In this document: one piece after another, positions 47,938 to 59,166 of the stretch
Layout of the letters: every line of letters starts with the position of its first letter
How positions within the stretch are numbered: position 1 is the first letter of the stretch
NCBI GenBank assembly: GCA_905182975.1
Contig: CAJJDM010000063.1
Span: 392,216 to 456,215 of the forward strand
Length of the DNA stretch: 64,000 nt
Reading direction: 5' to 3'
Source of the DNA: Paramecium primaurelia
Lineage: Eukaryota; Ciliophora; Oligohymenophorea; Peniculida; Parameciidae
Notes under the pieces: model-generated
Told to the model about the DNA's origin: nothing
The model's input: only the letters and a program-made list of their open reading frames with translations
Database searches by the model: none
Program-made: the position numbers and the translations under genes

Positions 47938-49675
47938 GAACTTGTTGTTTTTAATTTTATTTAACTGAATCAGTTTTGCATACATTAGTTTAATTGACTT
48001 ATGAATTGGCTTATGGTGATAATTTAATTAATTTTTATGAAGATTACTATGAATTTTATTAAGTATTATTAGAACCTGTTCCTAATTATATCGATTTGAC
48101 ATTCAATAATCTGTCTGAACCATATTTATCTAATTCTCTAATTAACTTTTCAGATGTTTCAGATCTGTCTATCTATAATCTTCTTTCTTACATATATTCA
48201 TTTTTTCTTCTACTTAATATATCAGGTGACCCTTCATCATTTTCTGGCACCTCGTATATTAAATCTATTTTTGTAATGCCTTTAATATCATAATCCTGTA
48301 TTGATGGTTCATCAGGATGCATATTCATTTGATCACATAGACCATCCAACCAACTCTACTATTCTAATTGTTATTTTAATTCGAATTCTCTTAATGTATT
48401 TTCTATTTCAGAAATAGACAAAAACTTATCATATTAAGGAGCCATTAACTGAAGATCTGTTTATGTTTCAATAACACATAAACATTTTTAGAATGTTTAA
48501 ACACCAACACTATGACAGACAACAGGCAATACTTCAATCACATCTTTAACAATTACATCCTAATGTTATTCAAATTTATTCTGTTAATTCAATTCCTTAA
48601 GTACTTAAGATAATGATAAATCTTGTTCCTCTATTACATCATCTGATTTATTCATAGAAGAGTGTTTGTTTTGATTCTTTTTCGATAATTAATGCTTTAA
48701 TTAATCTATTTCTCTTTATAAATTGCCAATCATATTTGCTGCACTTTTTTATATGTTTTGTTGTAAATTAATTTTATTCTACAATTTCTTAATAGTTTAT
48801 TAATAACTAATAAGTTCTGAATTAAAAATATTTTCTTTTTATTTTAACTGATTCAATTCTATCTTTAATTAATTTATGTATTATTATTAACGATTTTCCA
48901 TTTCTTCTTTTTACTTGGCTTCATTAATATCTTTTTCAAATAATTAAAATTTTAATTTTCTTTTTTCTTCCTCCTTTATCATGAAATGTTTATGGAATAC
49001 TAATATATAACCTTTAACTAATGAATGAAGCAGTTAACCTCTTTCAGCACATTAATATGATACTTGCCTGACAATCTCCAATAAACATAAATGTAGGGCT
49101 TCAGATAAAGAAATTAGTTTATCTTTGAAATCTTTATTTGATTACTGAGTTTATTCCATGAAGTTTACAAACCATTATTTAAGTATGATTGCATCTCTTC
49201 TACCAGTAGGTTAAGCTGAAAAAAAACTATTAGACTATTATTTGAGGGAAACCAATGTAGGAGTGCAATTGATTGCTTTAAATAATGATTATTTTAAAGA
49301 AGTCAAAATATGACTACGATCCTTTTCTTAGGACAATCCTGAAGTGATTTGTTCAAAATTTAGTTCTGATATCTATTCTAATATAGGTAGAATTTCATTT
49401 TCATTGATTTATTCTGATGTTTGATCAGATTTTTCTTCAGTTTTAACTCTCAATTGATTACTAAAATAAGCCTGATTTTATTTTCTCATTCTCTATTATT
49501 ATACATATTGTTATAAATGAAGTTCAGCAACCAACTATTTTTATTTTATTTGTTCTTAGACTCTGGCACTATTTTGACTGTCTGTCAGATGGGAAATATC
49601 TCTAGTCCTTGTTCTCATAGATGTCATAGTTCTATTATTATTTAGAGACTTCAACGAAATTGTATGATCTTTCAT
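46071..49675 (-). CDS. Large coiled-coil protein with polyQ tracts and C-terminal EF-hand
   Basis: With one 23-nt intron (near 46790), 49675 to 46071 is a single frame of 1194 codons with no TGA. The start is MKDHTISLKSLNNNRTMTS. Residues about 60-560 are rich in coiled coil. Two polyQ tracts (TAA repeats) separated by KKNINTQEKQAQKKKK follow. The C-terminal part has FLFEFESLRKK, a charged helix (MKRRKGKIQRALRLNF), HLFKKVVAYWPVKNVL, and a canonical EF-hand loop DLDGNKKINHNE. It ends TRLLDEDEQHQNKE. An alternative is two genes, the second starting at 47658 with its own 35-nt intron. Both models fit the bases, and the absence of any TGA in the link favours one. Possibly a ciliary Ca2+-binding structural protein (inference). 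Confidence 0.65.
47690..47790. repeat. (ATT)n microsatellite, polyQ on the minus strand
   Basis: Slightly imperfect ATT/TTA triplets. On the minus strand they read TAA = Gln within the coiled-coil/EF-hand gene. Confidence 0.9.
47888..47940. repeat. (ATT)n microsatellite, polyQ on the minus strand
   Basis: Second, nearly perfect triplet run, about 15-17 units, in the same minus-strand frame as the first. Confidence 0.9.
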
Positions 49676-50013
49676 AATATAAATAAATATAAATGTTTAT
49701 TTAGTAAATAAATTAATTATATTTCAATTCTTACTCTAGATGAAAGAAAATCTTAGGATCAATTAAATAATGATTCATAAAGCCAAAAAAATATTTAAAT
49801 AATCCAACTATTATATAAATATATGCACAAAATAAATAAATAATATCTGTATAGTGCATTGATCAATCCGATAAAGATTTTGTGTTTTAGAGTTTAATCT
49901 TTAATATATCAAAAATAAAATGTATAAAATATGAGATATTCCACTTCGACAAATGCTTATATAATTTAAAACATTATATTTAATAGATCTTTTCAGTTTA
50001 ATTTTTTAATCGT
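49676..50013. other. Intergenic spacer, no gene seen
   Basis: AT-rich, about 340 bp, no supported frame on either strand. It presumably contains the promoter of the coiled-coil gene and the 3' end of the small gene at 50014. Confidence 0.6.
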
Positions 50014-50292
50014 TCAATCGAATTCTTATATTTTTAGTTATTGATATTTAGGAAGTTCTAAGGTATCTCTTTTTATAGATATATCATTTTAGTAAAAAGA
50101 ACTCTCTTCTACAAATTTTCTCCCTAAAATTGAAAAACTTTATTTATATTACCTTTTCTTCTCAATTAATTATAATCGGATCAATAATAGCTTTAAAGTA
50201 TCTTCGTAATTGTTAACTACAGTCAATTTTTCTTATGGTAAATCACTCAAAGACATAACTCTTAATTGAAGATTCTCCTTTTAAGATGGCAT
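50014..50292 (-). CDS. Small hypothetical protein (81 aa)
   Basis: MPSQKENLQLRVMSLSDLP..., then, after a 33-nt GTAATA...GGGAG intron, KFVEESSFYQNDISIKRD, ending KIQEFD at TGA. The acceptor choice (33 instead of 29 nt) is the one that keeps the frame to this convincing second exon. It is hydrophilic, Leu-rich in the first half, with no membrane segment. It lies 128 bp below the sugar transporter on the same strand. Family unknown. Confidence 0.5.
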
Positions 50293-50420
50293 TATAATAA
50301 TAGTAAATATCCATTCTCTAAATTACTCTAATAAAAATTATTAAGTTGGTTTAAATATTAAAGGCAAAAAAAATTTTTATATTAATCTCTTTTATAATAA
50401 GCAAAAATTTGAATATATTA

Positions 50421-51991
50421 TCATTCTCCTTTACCATATAAAATATCTATCTCTCTATGATTAAGACCCTTGGTTTCTTTTACGAAAAAGTAACTAAATA
50501 TCAAACATAAGAAAGTCAAAATGGTAAATAAAATAAAAGATCCCGTCATAGACATACCCTCCAACATAAATGGAAATACATAAAGCATGAACAATTGCCA
50601 CACAAACACTGAAATAATACAAAAGTAAGTTCCTTCTGATGAATTAATTTCTGGTGTCATTGACTATAACATGATATAAATAAATTACCCAACATATGGG
50701 AGAGATTGTCAAAGCATAAACAAATGCGAATAAGCATAGAACTACAAATCTAATGATCACTGCAGCCTCATTCTCAGTATAACTTAATCCTATCACTATT
50801 ATTTAACAACAGATAATGAAAATAAGACCAAAAATTAGTAAAGACCTCTTTCCCCATTTACTATAAAAAAATTTGGATACATAGGCTGGCAACTACTATG
50901 AAATTCCTAAAACTAAGGAAAATATTGTATTCAAAGTTAAATCATTATTTCCCATCGATGCAAAAAATTATGAACTATAAGAAAACACAGCAAAAATTCC
51001 ACACCAAGTATATATAAACATTAAAACACAACCTATAGACACTGTTGTACAATGTTTTTTTGAAAATATTTTGATTAATCCCTCTTTATGTTCTTCATTA
51101 TATTGAACTCTAAGTTGAGCCTTCAAAAATGCCTATTCTACAGAACTTTTTGTATAAAGTCTTTCCACTACATTTTTAGCTTATAATTGCAATCCTTTTT
51201 CAAGTAACGATATTGGACTGTCCATTTGGTAAATGACAGTTACAATTAATTGCCGAAAGAAAAAAACTACAGGAGGTAAAGCAAACATAAGTTACCACCA
51301 GTAGGTATTTGGTCCTCTCAAATCTGGATTCAAATATCCCAAAGCCATTATATAAGCCGTCAAAACTCCTATTCCAATCAAAAAGCCTGCCATAACAGAA
51401 AATCGTTCATAATATTTTTAAGGACACAACTCCTTTATGTATATTGGCATGACAATACATGAAATCCCATTACAGACTCCATACATAAATCTAAAGGCTA
51501 AGATCATCTCTCTTATTGGAACCAAAGATAAAATACTTAACATTCCACAAATATCTGCTATTATGAGTGTCTAATTCCTAGTCAAAACCTACATTAGAAA
51601 GTGTGAAGAAACTGCTCCAACTATACATCCAATAGGTAAAATTGCACTGAACAAACCTTGCTCTTCATTTATAGTACCTTTCAATTCTCTATAAAATAAT
51701 AGAACAATCATTTTACATATGATCAAAAACTGTGTCAAATGAAAGAGTTAAATAAGTTATTGCATATCCAAATGTAAAACTTCCACTCATGATTCCAATC
51801 ATTATTATTGTTAAATCTACTATTGAATTAACTTACTCATCTTTTTCGTTAAATAATTAAACAGTTCCTCTTTTTTAATGTGAGGAATGTCCAGATTTAG
51901 GAACAATCTCTCTAGACATAGAAGATTGATTCATCTCGGTTTGGAGATATTCAATTTCTTGAGATTGCAAAGGTACTACTTATGATGCCAT
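50421..51991 (-). CDS. MFS sugar-transporter family protein
   Basis: 505 residues; introns of 28 nt (about 51690-51717) and 25 nt (about 50665-50689) give an exact frame. The cytosolic N-terminus is MASQVVPLQSQEIEYLQ. About twelve hydrophobic helices follow. Sugar-porter features: FRFMYGVCNGISCIVMPIYI with the PIYIKEL motif after helix 4, a long central loop (AKNVVERLYTKSSVEQ), SPICW near helix 10, and the closing VKETKGLNHREID, matching the PETKG-x-x-x-xEI signature. The typical GRR motif between helices 2 and 3 is not clear. Probably a hexose facilitator or H+ symporter in a membrane. Its 5' two-thirds are duplicated in the assembly at 52351-53304. Confidence 0.85.
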
Positions 51992-52349
51992 TAAATATAC
52001 GAAATAAATAAATTTATGCCCTAATTTTTTAATGATCTATTTTCAATAATATACAAAATACTCTCAATCAATATAGGATTTACAATTAAGTCAATTAAAT
52101 ACTTAATTCTTGAATAGTTTTAACAATATTGTTATTTTTCCTAAACGTTAACATTCTTTTTTAACAAAAAATAATATTTAAAAATAGACAATATAATTTG
52201 TGATTCTTCATAAAATATTCATTATAAATCAAAACTAGTTTGAATATTTTCGATTTATTAAGAAAGAAACCTATATATTTTGAGTACTTAGATAAAGTTT
52301 TCAAATTATTTTTTTGAGTCTTTAGTGAGTAATAAAAAAATTAGAATTT
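51038..52349. repeat. First copy of exact 1312-bp duplication
   Basis: Identical as far as I can compare to 52351-53662, the copies being separated by a single N at 52350. It covers the 5' part of the MFS gene and its upstream spacer. Best read as overlapping contig ends that were not merged. Confidence 0.95.
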
Positions 52350-52350
52350 N

Positions 52351-53304
52351 GACACTGTTGTACAATGTTTTTTTGAAAATATTTTGATTAATCCCTCTTT
52401 ATGTTCTTCATTATATTGAACTCTAAGTTGAGCCTTCAAAAATGCCTATTCTACAGAACTTTTTGTATAAAGTCTTTCCACTACATTTTTAGCTTATAAT
52501 TGCAATCCTTTTTCAAGTAACGATATTGGACTGTCCATTTGGTAAATGACAGTTACAATTAATTGCCGAAAGAAAAAAACTACAGGAGGTAAAGCAAACA
52601 TAAGTTACCACCAGTAGGTATTTGGTCCTCTCAAATCTGGATTCAAATATCCCAAAGCCATTATATAAGCCGTCAAAACTCCTATTCCAATCAAAAAGCC
52701 TGCCATAACAGAAAATCGTTCATAATATTTTTAAGGACACAACTCCTTTATGTATATTGGCATGACAATACATGAAATCCCATTACAGACTCCATACATA
52801 AATCTAAAGGCTAAGATCATCTCTCTTATTGGAACCAAAGATAAAATACTTAACATTCCACAAATATCTGCTATTATGAGTGTCTAATTCCTAGTCAAAA
52901 CCTACATTAGAAAGTGTGAAGAAACTGCTCCAACTATACATCCAATAGGTAAAATTGCACTGAACAAACCTTGCTCTTCATTTATAGTACCTTTCAATTC
53001 TCTATAAAATAATAGAACAATCATTTTACATATGATCAAAAACTGTGTCAAATGAAAGAGTTAAATAAGTTATTGCATATCCAAATGTAAAACTTCCACT
53101 CATGATTCCAATCATTATTATTGTTAAATCTACTATTGAATTAACTTACTCATCTTTTTCGTTAAATAATTAAACAGTTCCTCTTTTTTAATGTGAGGAA
53201 TGTCCAGATTTAGGAACAATCTCTCTAGACATAGAAGATTGATTCATCTCGGTTTGGAGATATTCAATTTCTTGAGATTGCAAAGGTACTACTTATGATG
53301 CCAT
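52351..53304 (-). pseudogene. 5' part of MFS sugar transporter, duplicate truncated at the N
   Basis: Same sequence as 51038-51991 of the MFS gene, with the same start (Met codon 53302-53304) and first intron. It is cut after the KKHCTTV codons by the single N, so the last helices and the ETKG motif are absent. Treat it as an assembly duplicate and not as a second locus. Only long reads can exclude a true tandem. Confidence 0.85.
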
Positions 53305-53662
53305 TAAATATACGAAATAAATAAATTTATGCCCTAATTTTTTAATGATCTATTTTCAATAATATACAAAATACTCTCAATCAATATAGGATTTACAATT
53401 AAGTCAATTAAATACTTAATTCTTGAATAGTTTTAACAATATTGTTATTTTTCCTAAACGTTAACATTCTTTTTTAACAAAAAATAATATTTAAAAATAG
53501 ACAATATAATTTGTGATTCTTCATAAAATATTCATTATAAATCAAAACTAGTTTGAATATTTTCGATTTATTAAGAAAGAAACCTATATATTTTGAGTAC
53601 TTAGATAAAGTTTTCAAATTATTTTTTTGAGTCTTTAGTGAGTAATAAAAAAATTAGAATTT
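52351..53662. repeat. Second copy of exact 1312-bp duplication
   Basis: Begins abruptly after the N inside MFS coding sequence and ends where the unique sequence begins at 53663. No divergence seen. See the paired entry at 51038. Confidence 0.95.
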
Positions 53663-53732
53663 CTTCAGAAACGTTAGCAGGTTTGGTAACAGGATTTTTA
53701 AATATTATCTATTAATGTTATATTATTTATTA

Positions 53733-53957
53733 ATGGTAGAAACTCAAAATAAATTTTTAATTAAACATTACAATATAATTACAATGTTGTTTGGTTAATT
53801 TTTAATGTGTCATTATGAAGACTCTTCATCAAAACATTCTCAAATAAAACCTAATAGAATTCAATAAAATATCATTGATGGTTTTTTATAAATCGATATA
53901 AATTTTGAATAATCTTTTACAAAATTTGTAACATAAAGGCTAATATAATTATCATGA
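53733..53957 (+). CDS. Small hypothetical ORF (74 aa)
   Basis: MVETQNKFLIKHYNIITML..., then CHYEDSSSKHSQIKPNRI and INFEQSFTKFVTQRLI. Its TGA (53955-53957) overlaps a potential start ATG at 53954 of the ABC transporter. It could be a separate peptide, an upstream ORF in the transporter leader, or a chance frame. The serine/lysine-rich middle looks like protein. Confidence 0.35.
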
Positions 53958-56425
53958 AGGAATAAAATATTAAATAAATGAATTTTAATTACATTAATGA
54001 AACTGGTCAATAGATGTCCAGATTAAAGAGAAATTAAGTTTCAAATTTTGAAAACCCAGAGATGTCAACTCTAAAAAATATAAGATTGCAGACTTATCCA
54101 GATGAAAATCAAGAATCAGAACACTTACATAATTCCAACAATCCTTCCGAGTAGTCTCATGAATCTATTGATCAACGAGAAGAAGACTCTCATACATTTT
54201 TTCCAAGTTTTATTGGATAAAATCATTCTAGGATTTCAAAATTATTTTTTTTGTAGTACACATCTTATGCTTTACGACTAAAAAATCAAGTACTGGATAA
54301 AAACCATAAAATTACAGATAAGCATCTTCCTATTTTATCGCCAGATGACGATTTAAAACAATTAATATAAAAATCTTAAAATCAAATTTTAGAGGTCCAA
54401 GAAATAACATTTATTACATTAATGAAACTTATATTTTTTGGAGAATTGAAATGGATAACTGGAAAATGCATATTTGCCTATATTATAGAATCAATTTCTA
54501 AAAATGGGATTTCTTTTATAATGAATTTAGTCATTGCCAGTGTATAGTAAAATGATTTAAAAAATTCTCATTTTTATGGAATAATTCTAATAACATTAAA
54601 TTTCATTTGTCTTTTGAGTAGACATCACGCAGCTAATTATTCAATGATATTTTCCACAAAAGCTCGTCTTAATTTGATAAATTTAGTATACATCAAATTA
54701 ATTGGGTTGAATTCTTATTCTTTTAAGTAAGCTAATATAGGGAAAATCTTGAATCTAATATCTGGGGACATTAACACTTTGGAGCAAATGTTTAGTATGA
54801 TATTTCCAAGTAGTGTTGTTATTTTTTCATTGTTTTTTGCTTGTCTTATTTTATGGGTAAGATTTGATGGTATAATTGGTTTATTAGCTGTCTTATTATT
54901 ATTTATTACTTACCCTATATAGGTCTTAATATCCTAATTTAATTAAGAAACCTTAAAGTTAGCTAAAATTAGTTAAGATAAAAGATTGAGGATTACAAAT
55001 GAATTGGTAGAAGGAATCAGATCAATTAAAATGTAAGCTTGGGATAAAGCATTCTAAAAAATAATAATGACTATCAGATAAAATGAATTTCTATATTTAT
55101 TAAAAATACTTTTAAGAACAGTAGTTGATAGATTGCTGACCTAAACTTCACATCTTTGGTCAAGTTTGTTGTATTTTATAATCTTATATTATGGAGAGTT
55201 TAAAGATGAAATGTAAGTAGCTGAAATGATTTCTACCATTTAGCTTTTAAATTCATTGAAAATATCATGCGTTTATGTAGTTTCAAATGGAATTCAAGCA
55301 TACATTTAAATTAAAGTCACTTTTGAAAGAATTGCAAATTTACTTAATCTATAAAACTTTGTAATGCTTAAAATAGAAGATAATAAAAAAGAAAATAATA
55401 AAAAAATAGAAAAAGAAACTGAAAAAAGTACTATAGAATTAAATAATTTCTGTGCATATTGGTAGCATTTAGTATCTGAAAATGATAAACCAATTTTAAA
55501 GAATCTGACCATAAATTTTAAAGAAGGAGAATTATGGGCTATTATTGGAAGAGTCGGAAGTGGAAAATCAACACTCTTACATTCATTATTAGGGGAAATT
55601 CCATCTTATAATGGAATCATGTTGATTAATGGTCAAGATCCAATAATGAACAAATTAAAAATTGCATATGTTGAATAAGAACCTTATTTATTTCCTGACA
55701 CTATAAGAAAAAACATTCTGTTTGGAAAAGTCTATAATCATGCTTTATATAAAAAAGTAATTCAAGTTGCATAATTGGAATCAGATTTTGAATTAATGAA
55801 ATTTAAAGATTACACTGAAATTGGTGAAAGGGGTGTTACACTTTCAGGAGGATAAAAAGCCAGAATATCGTTAGCAAGAGCTTTATATTAAACAGCTGAC
55901 TTATATTTATTTGATGATCCCTTATCAGCTGTTGATGCAAGTGTTGCTGAGAAAATATTTACGGTTGCTATTTAGGAATTTATTTTTAATTATCAAATTG
56001 CTCTTTATCCAAAAAAATAAAAACCTATAGTAATCCTAGCGACTCACTAAATTTAATATGCAATTAAATGTGAGAAAATTGCAGTGGTAAGCAATGGAGA
56101 ATTAATTTCCTAAGGATCATATGATTAGATTAAACCTACCCTAAATATGATTAATAATGAATTAGCTGATTAATTGGATAAAAATAAAATAGAGAATAAA
56201 ACTAAAGATTATTAATAATAAAAACCATTAATAAAAAAAAGAAAAAGAGTTTAATTATCAGAAATTAAAAATCTAATTATTTAAGAATCTGATATTATCA
56301 AATAAATTATTAAATTAAATATTTTAATATCATCATTTAATTACTTCATTCACCATTTTTTAACCAATATAGCCATGAAAAAACACGAATTTTATTAACT
56401 AATTGTTTGCCTAAGAAAACCATGA
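53954..56425 (+). CDS. ABC transporter, ABCC (MRP)-type: first half (TMD1-NBD1), broken by insertion
   Basis: No introns. Met at 53954 or in-frame Met at 53978. The soluble N-terminus is about 130 residues. TMD1 follows (WITGKCIFAYIIES, FICLLSRHHAANYS, the ABCC-like LISGDINTLEQMF, RFDGIIGLLAVLLLF). NBD1 has Walker A GRVGSGKSTL, Q-loop EQEPYLFPDTI, a canonical signature LSGGQKARISLARAL and Walker B LYLFDDPLSAVD. The switch His is in LATHQIQ. The linker (PLIKKRKRVQLSEIK... ESDIIKQ) stops at about 56302. The remaining codons to TGA 56425 derive from the inserted element. The second half resumes at 59365. ATP-driven export at a membrane is the family role. Confidence 0.88.
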
Positions 56426-56953
56426 GCAAAACTAAGTATCTTCCAGTTCTATTCTCTCACCTATTTACTTTTCCAGTTTCACCTAATAATCATAAAGAGA
56501 AGCATCATGAACTAAAATAGGTTCAATTTTCCATCTCTAACCATTTTCAAATATTTTTCATTTAACCCAAAAATATTTATATTTATCAAATACCCCTTAT
56601 CAGGAGAAGTAAAGTATTCTTTTCTTTTTTAACATCATCACTTTCATATTATTAATTAAGGAATTTTTTTTATGATTCTCTTCCTTTCATTTCTTCTTAA
56701 TACCTCTGTAAAAAGTTTGAAAAAGGTGTATTAACATCAACTTTTTTCATTTAGAATCAATTACTTTCGCCAATAATGAATTAGATAATCCTAATAGCAT
56801 TTTAAATGAAGGTCTTCTTAATCTCTCATATTTCTATTATTATTATGGATACAAAATTGCCGATAAATCTTAGAAATTATGCCTAAAGTATATGATTTAC
56901 AATAGTTTGTATTAATTATTATTTAATTCCACCTCTAACATCCAAAAATTTTA

Positions 56954-58730
56954 TCAAGTTTTTTCCACAAGAATTTACCCATATGGACTTCTTTATTAAC
57001 TAGCCTTCATGGGTATTCTCGTTTTACCAAGATTGACACTAAAATTATATGTCTATGCCTACTAATTAAAGAAATTAGTTATCTAATCTAGTATTTGGGT
57101 ATTGAATACAACTGTTAAGTCATCAGCATATTCAATCAATGATAATAAAGCATGCTCTAATTAAAATCTTTTATTTTTTTACTCTTATTCCTTTTTGAAA
57201 TGTAAAAAATCTTAAATAAGCTCATTAAAATAAATGTCAAATAAGAAGGGAGCAAGTAAGGAGTCTTAATACACACCATTTAAAAGATATATCTTTCTTT
57301 TCTAATTTGATCATAAATATCAAATTATTTATGGATCAATTCCAAATTCTCTTAGTTCCTTTCAAAAACATAGTGCCTATACTTTATTCTAATGATTTAA
57401 AAGAATCTATCTCCATCAACGCAATTATATGCTACTTCTTATGTAATATTTTTCTTTCAATTTCTCAATTACTTATCCTACATGATACTAACAACCATCT
57501 TATTTACAAAACCAATTTTTTCTGGATTTTTTTTGTTGAGATTTGCCTAAATTTTGGTATAAAAAAGACTTCAATTAACTTAATAAAATGACTTTAAGCC
57601 TTATTGGTCTAAATTATTCAATTGTAGAAATTAAAGGATGAGCTTTATTCAAAGGTACCAATCTTATTGAAAATAAGTATTTAAGCTACCAAATTAATTT
57701 AAAGAATTTCCCATCCTTTTTTTTATGAAATTTATAATCCAAACTAGCTCCATTAATCAAAAGATATTGCTTTTCTTTTACTACCTCACCATTTTTCTTC
57801 CTCTACCTCAAATTTAAAAGTACAATGTATAGGAAAAAAATTGAGATCATCATGTTTTGGATCTTAATTTAAGATCTTTAATAAGTGATCTATACTATGA
57901 TGTGGAACTTCTTTGTAATCTTATATTAATCTATGTCCCTCTTAAAAAAAATTCATATTTGATCCTTCTTTCTTAAAAGGTTTAAGATTTTTAGGATGGT
58001 AAATTAAGTTATGAGTTTTCAAGTCTCTTGGTCAATTACATATTAAGAGGTATTCATAAATATCTTCTACCTGGTATCATAAATAGATTTTCTTAATTCT
58101 ATTGTAGGTTTATTGATGACGGTCTATAGTCTGGAATCGCTGTAAAGTGGAGTGTTGGACCTACTTCATAATTAACATTTTTTTACATTAATATTATCTT
58201 TACTTTATCTGGTTGTTATTTCTCTGATGATGTCAAAATTTGGATATGACGTTATTTTTCTAATTGTCGAATAAATTGTAAAGGGAGGTTTTTGGGAGTT
58301 TTTCTGTCAAGTACCTAAATTCTAGCTAGTAGATGATGTCAGAAGAATATTTACCAAAAAGATTGAATAATTATAAAATTTATCATGAAAATTAGTAAAT
58401 TCTTAGTTTCCAATTTCTAGACTCTTTCACTTATTTAGATCTTTTTCACAAGTATAGTTATAGGGATTCCTACTCTTATTTTTGTCTAATATTAAAATGC
58501 ATTTTATGTAATCCATTCATTTTTCCCTAATTCCCATTATGATTCTTGGAGTAGAGTTACATAGAACTCTATAATGAAACTATTTCTCCCATTTCATAGA
58601 GTATGTTCCAACTAACTAATTTAATAGTGAAAGAATGATATTAAAAATTTATTAAAGGACCTATTTGACATCTATTTATTTTCCATACCCTACATGTATA
58701 TTCTATATACTAGGACCTTTCTTTGACGAA
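56954..58730 (-). pseudogene. Decayed non-LTR retrotransposon (LINE) reverse transcriptase
   Basis: Minus strand, 5' to 3': a long frame with GASLDYKFHKKKDGKFF, LVPLNKAHPLISTIEQFRPIRL (RT block 1, about 57602) and WFCKQDGCQYHVGQVIEKLKEK ends in TGA. Motif A survives only as VAYNCVDGDRFFQII in another frame, with its usual Asp unclear. ELREFGIDPQII is in a third frame. Then GVYQDSLLAPFLFDIYFNEL (QGS changed to QDS; 57260 on) and the catalytic EYADDLTVVF (YADD at 57119-57130) occur in an open frame that ends at 56954. Several frame changes make it non-functional. The upstream part (to 58730) should correspond to the endonuclease but is too eroded to prove. Gln codons include TAA/TAG, so it evolved in this genetic code. 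Confidence 0.75.
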
Positions 58731-59051
58731 TCATTATTTGGCCACAGCGATGCTTGGTATTGAAAATTTAATTTTAAAGCGGACATGGCCACAATGTATT
58801 TTTTTCATTTTTTTTTTTTTATCAAATAAATATTTAGGCACATGTTAGTGTTAAATTAACAATATTAAATTAATTAAGCCTTATTGTTGATTAAATTATA
58901 TTTTTTATTTTTATGAGGTCGAGGGTGCTTCAGAACTTAATCCGATTAGGGATATTCCGTTCAAACCAAAGAGTGGAGAAGAATTAGTCAGAAGGCAAGA
59001 AACTACCCCGTATTAAAATGCTGGACCAATTATCTCACGCGCTTCTTCCAT
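58731..59051 (-). CDS. Short ORF in the GC-richer 5' part of the inserted element
   Basis: 106 residues starting MEEAREIIGPAFQYGVV, followed by NSSPLFGLNGISLIGLSS and a Lys-rich end. It crosses an A13 homopolymer, so the 3' part may be frame-shifted. The first 150 bp are strikingly GC-richer than anything nearby. It might be the first ORF or leader of the LINE, or part of a structured RNA. No family recognised. Confidence 0.35.
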
Positions 59052-59166
59052 TGTATTTCTCTCCTTATGAACACTGACTTCTTTGGAAAGAAGAAGGCCT
59101 GTCTGCTTGAATCTGATTTTTATATATATTTTTCTGTGGTATATGAATAAATGATTATTAAATTGA

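Noticed and set aside
47716..47964. Plus-strand poly-Ile ORF
   Set aside because: Translation of the ATT microsatellite; the coding strand is minus, where it is polyQ.
47716..48293. Tandem TAA stops as evidence against coding
   Set aside because: TAA and TAG are Gln in this genome; conserved neighbours prove the reassignment.
52351..53304. Second sugar-transporter gene as a true tandem duplicate
   Set aside because: The copies look identical and are separated by one N with a mid-gene start, which fits unmerged contigs better than duplication.
58900..59110. 5S rRNA, U-snRNA or SRP RNA in the GC-richer island
   Set aside because: Compared from memory with the conserved blocks of these RNAs, no match was found; an ORF on the minus strand fits as well.
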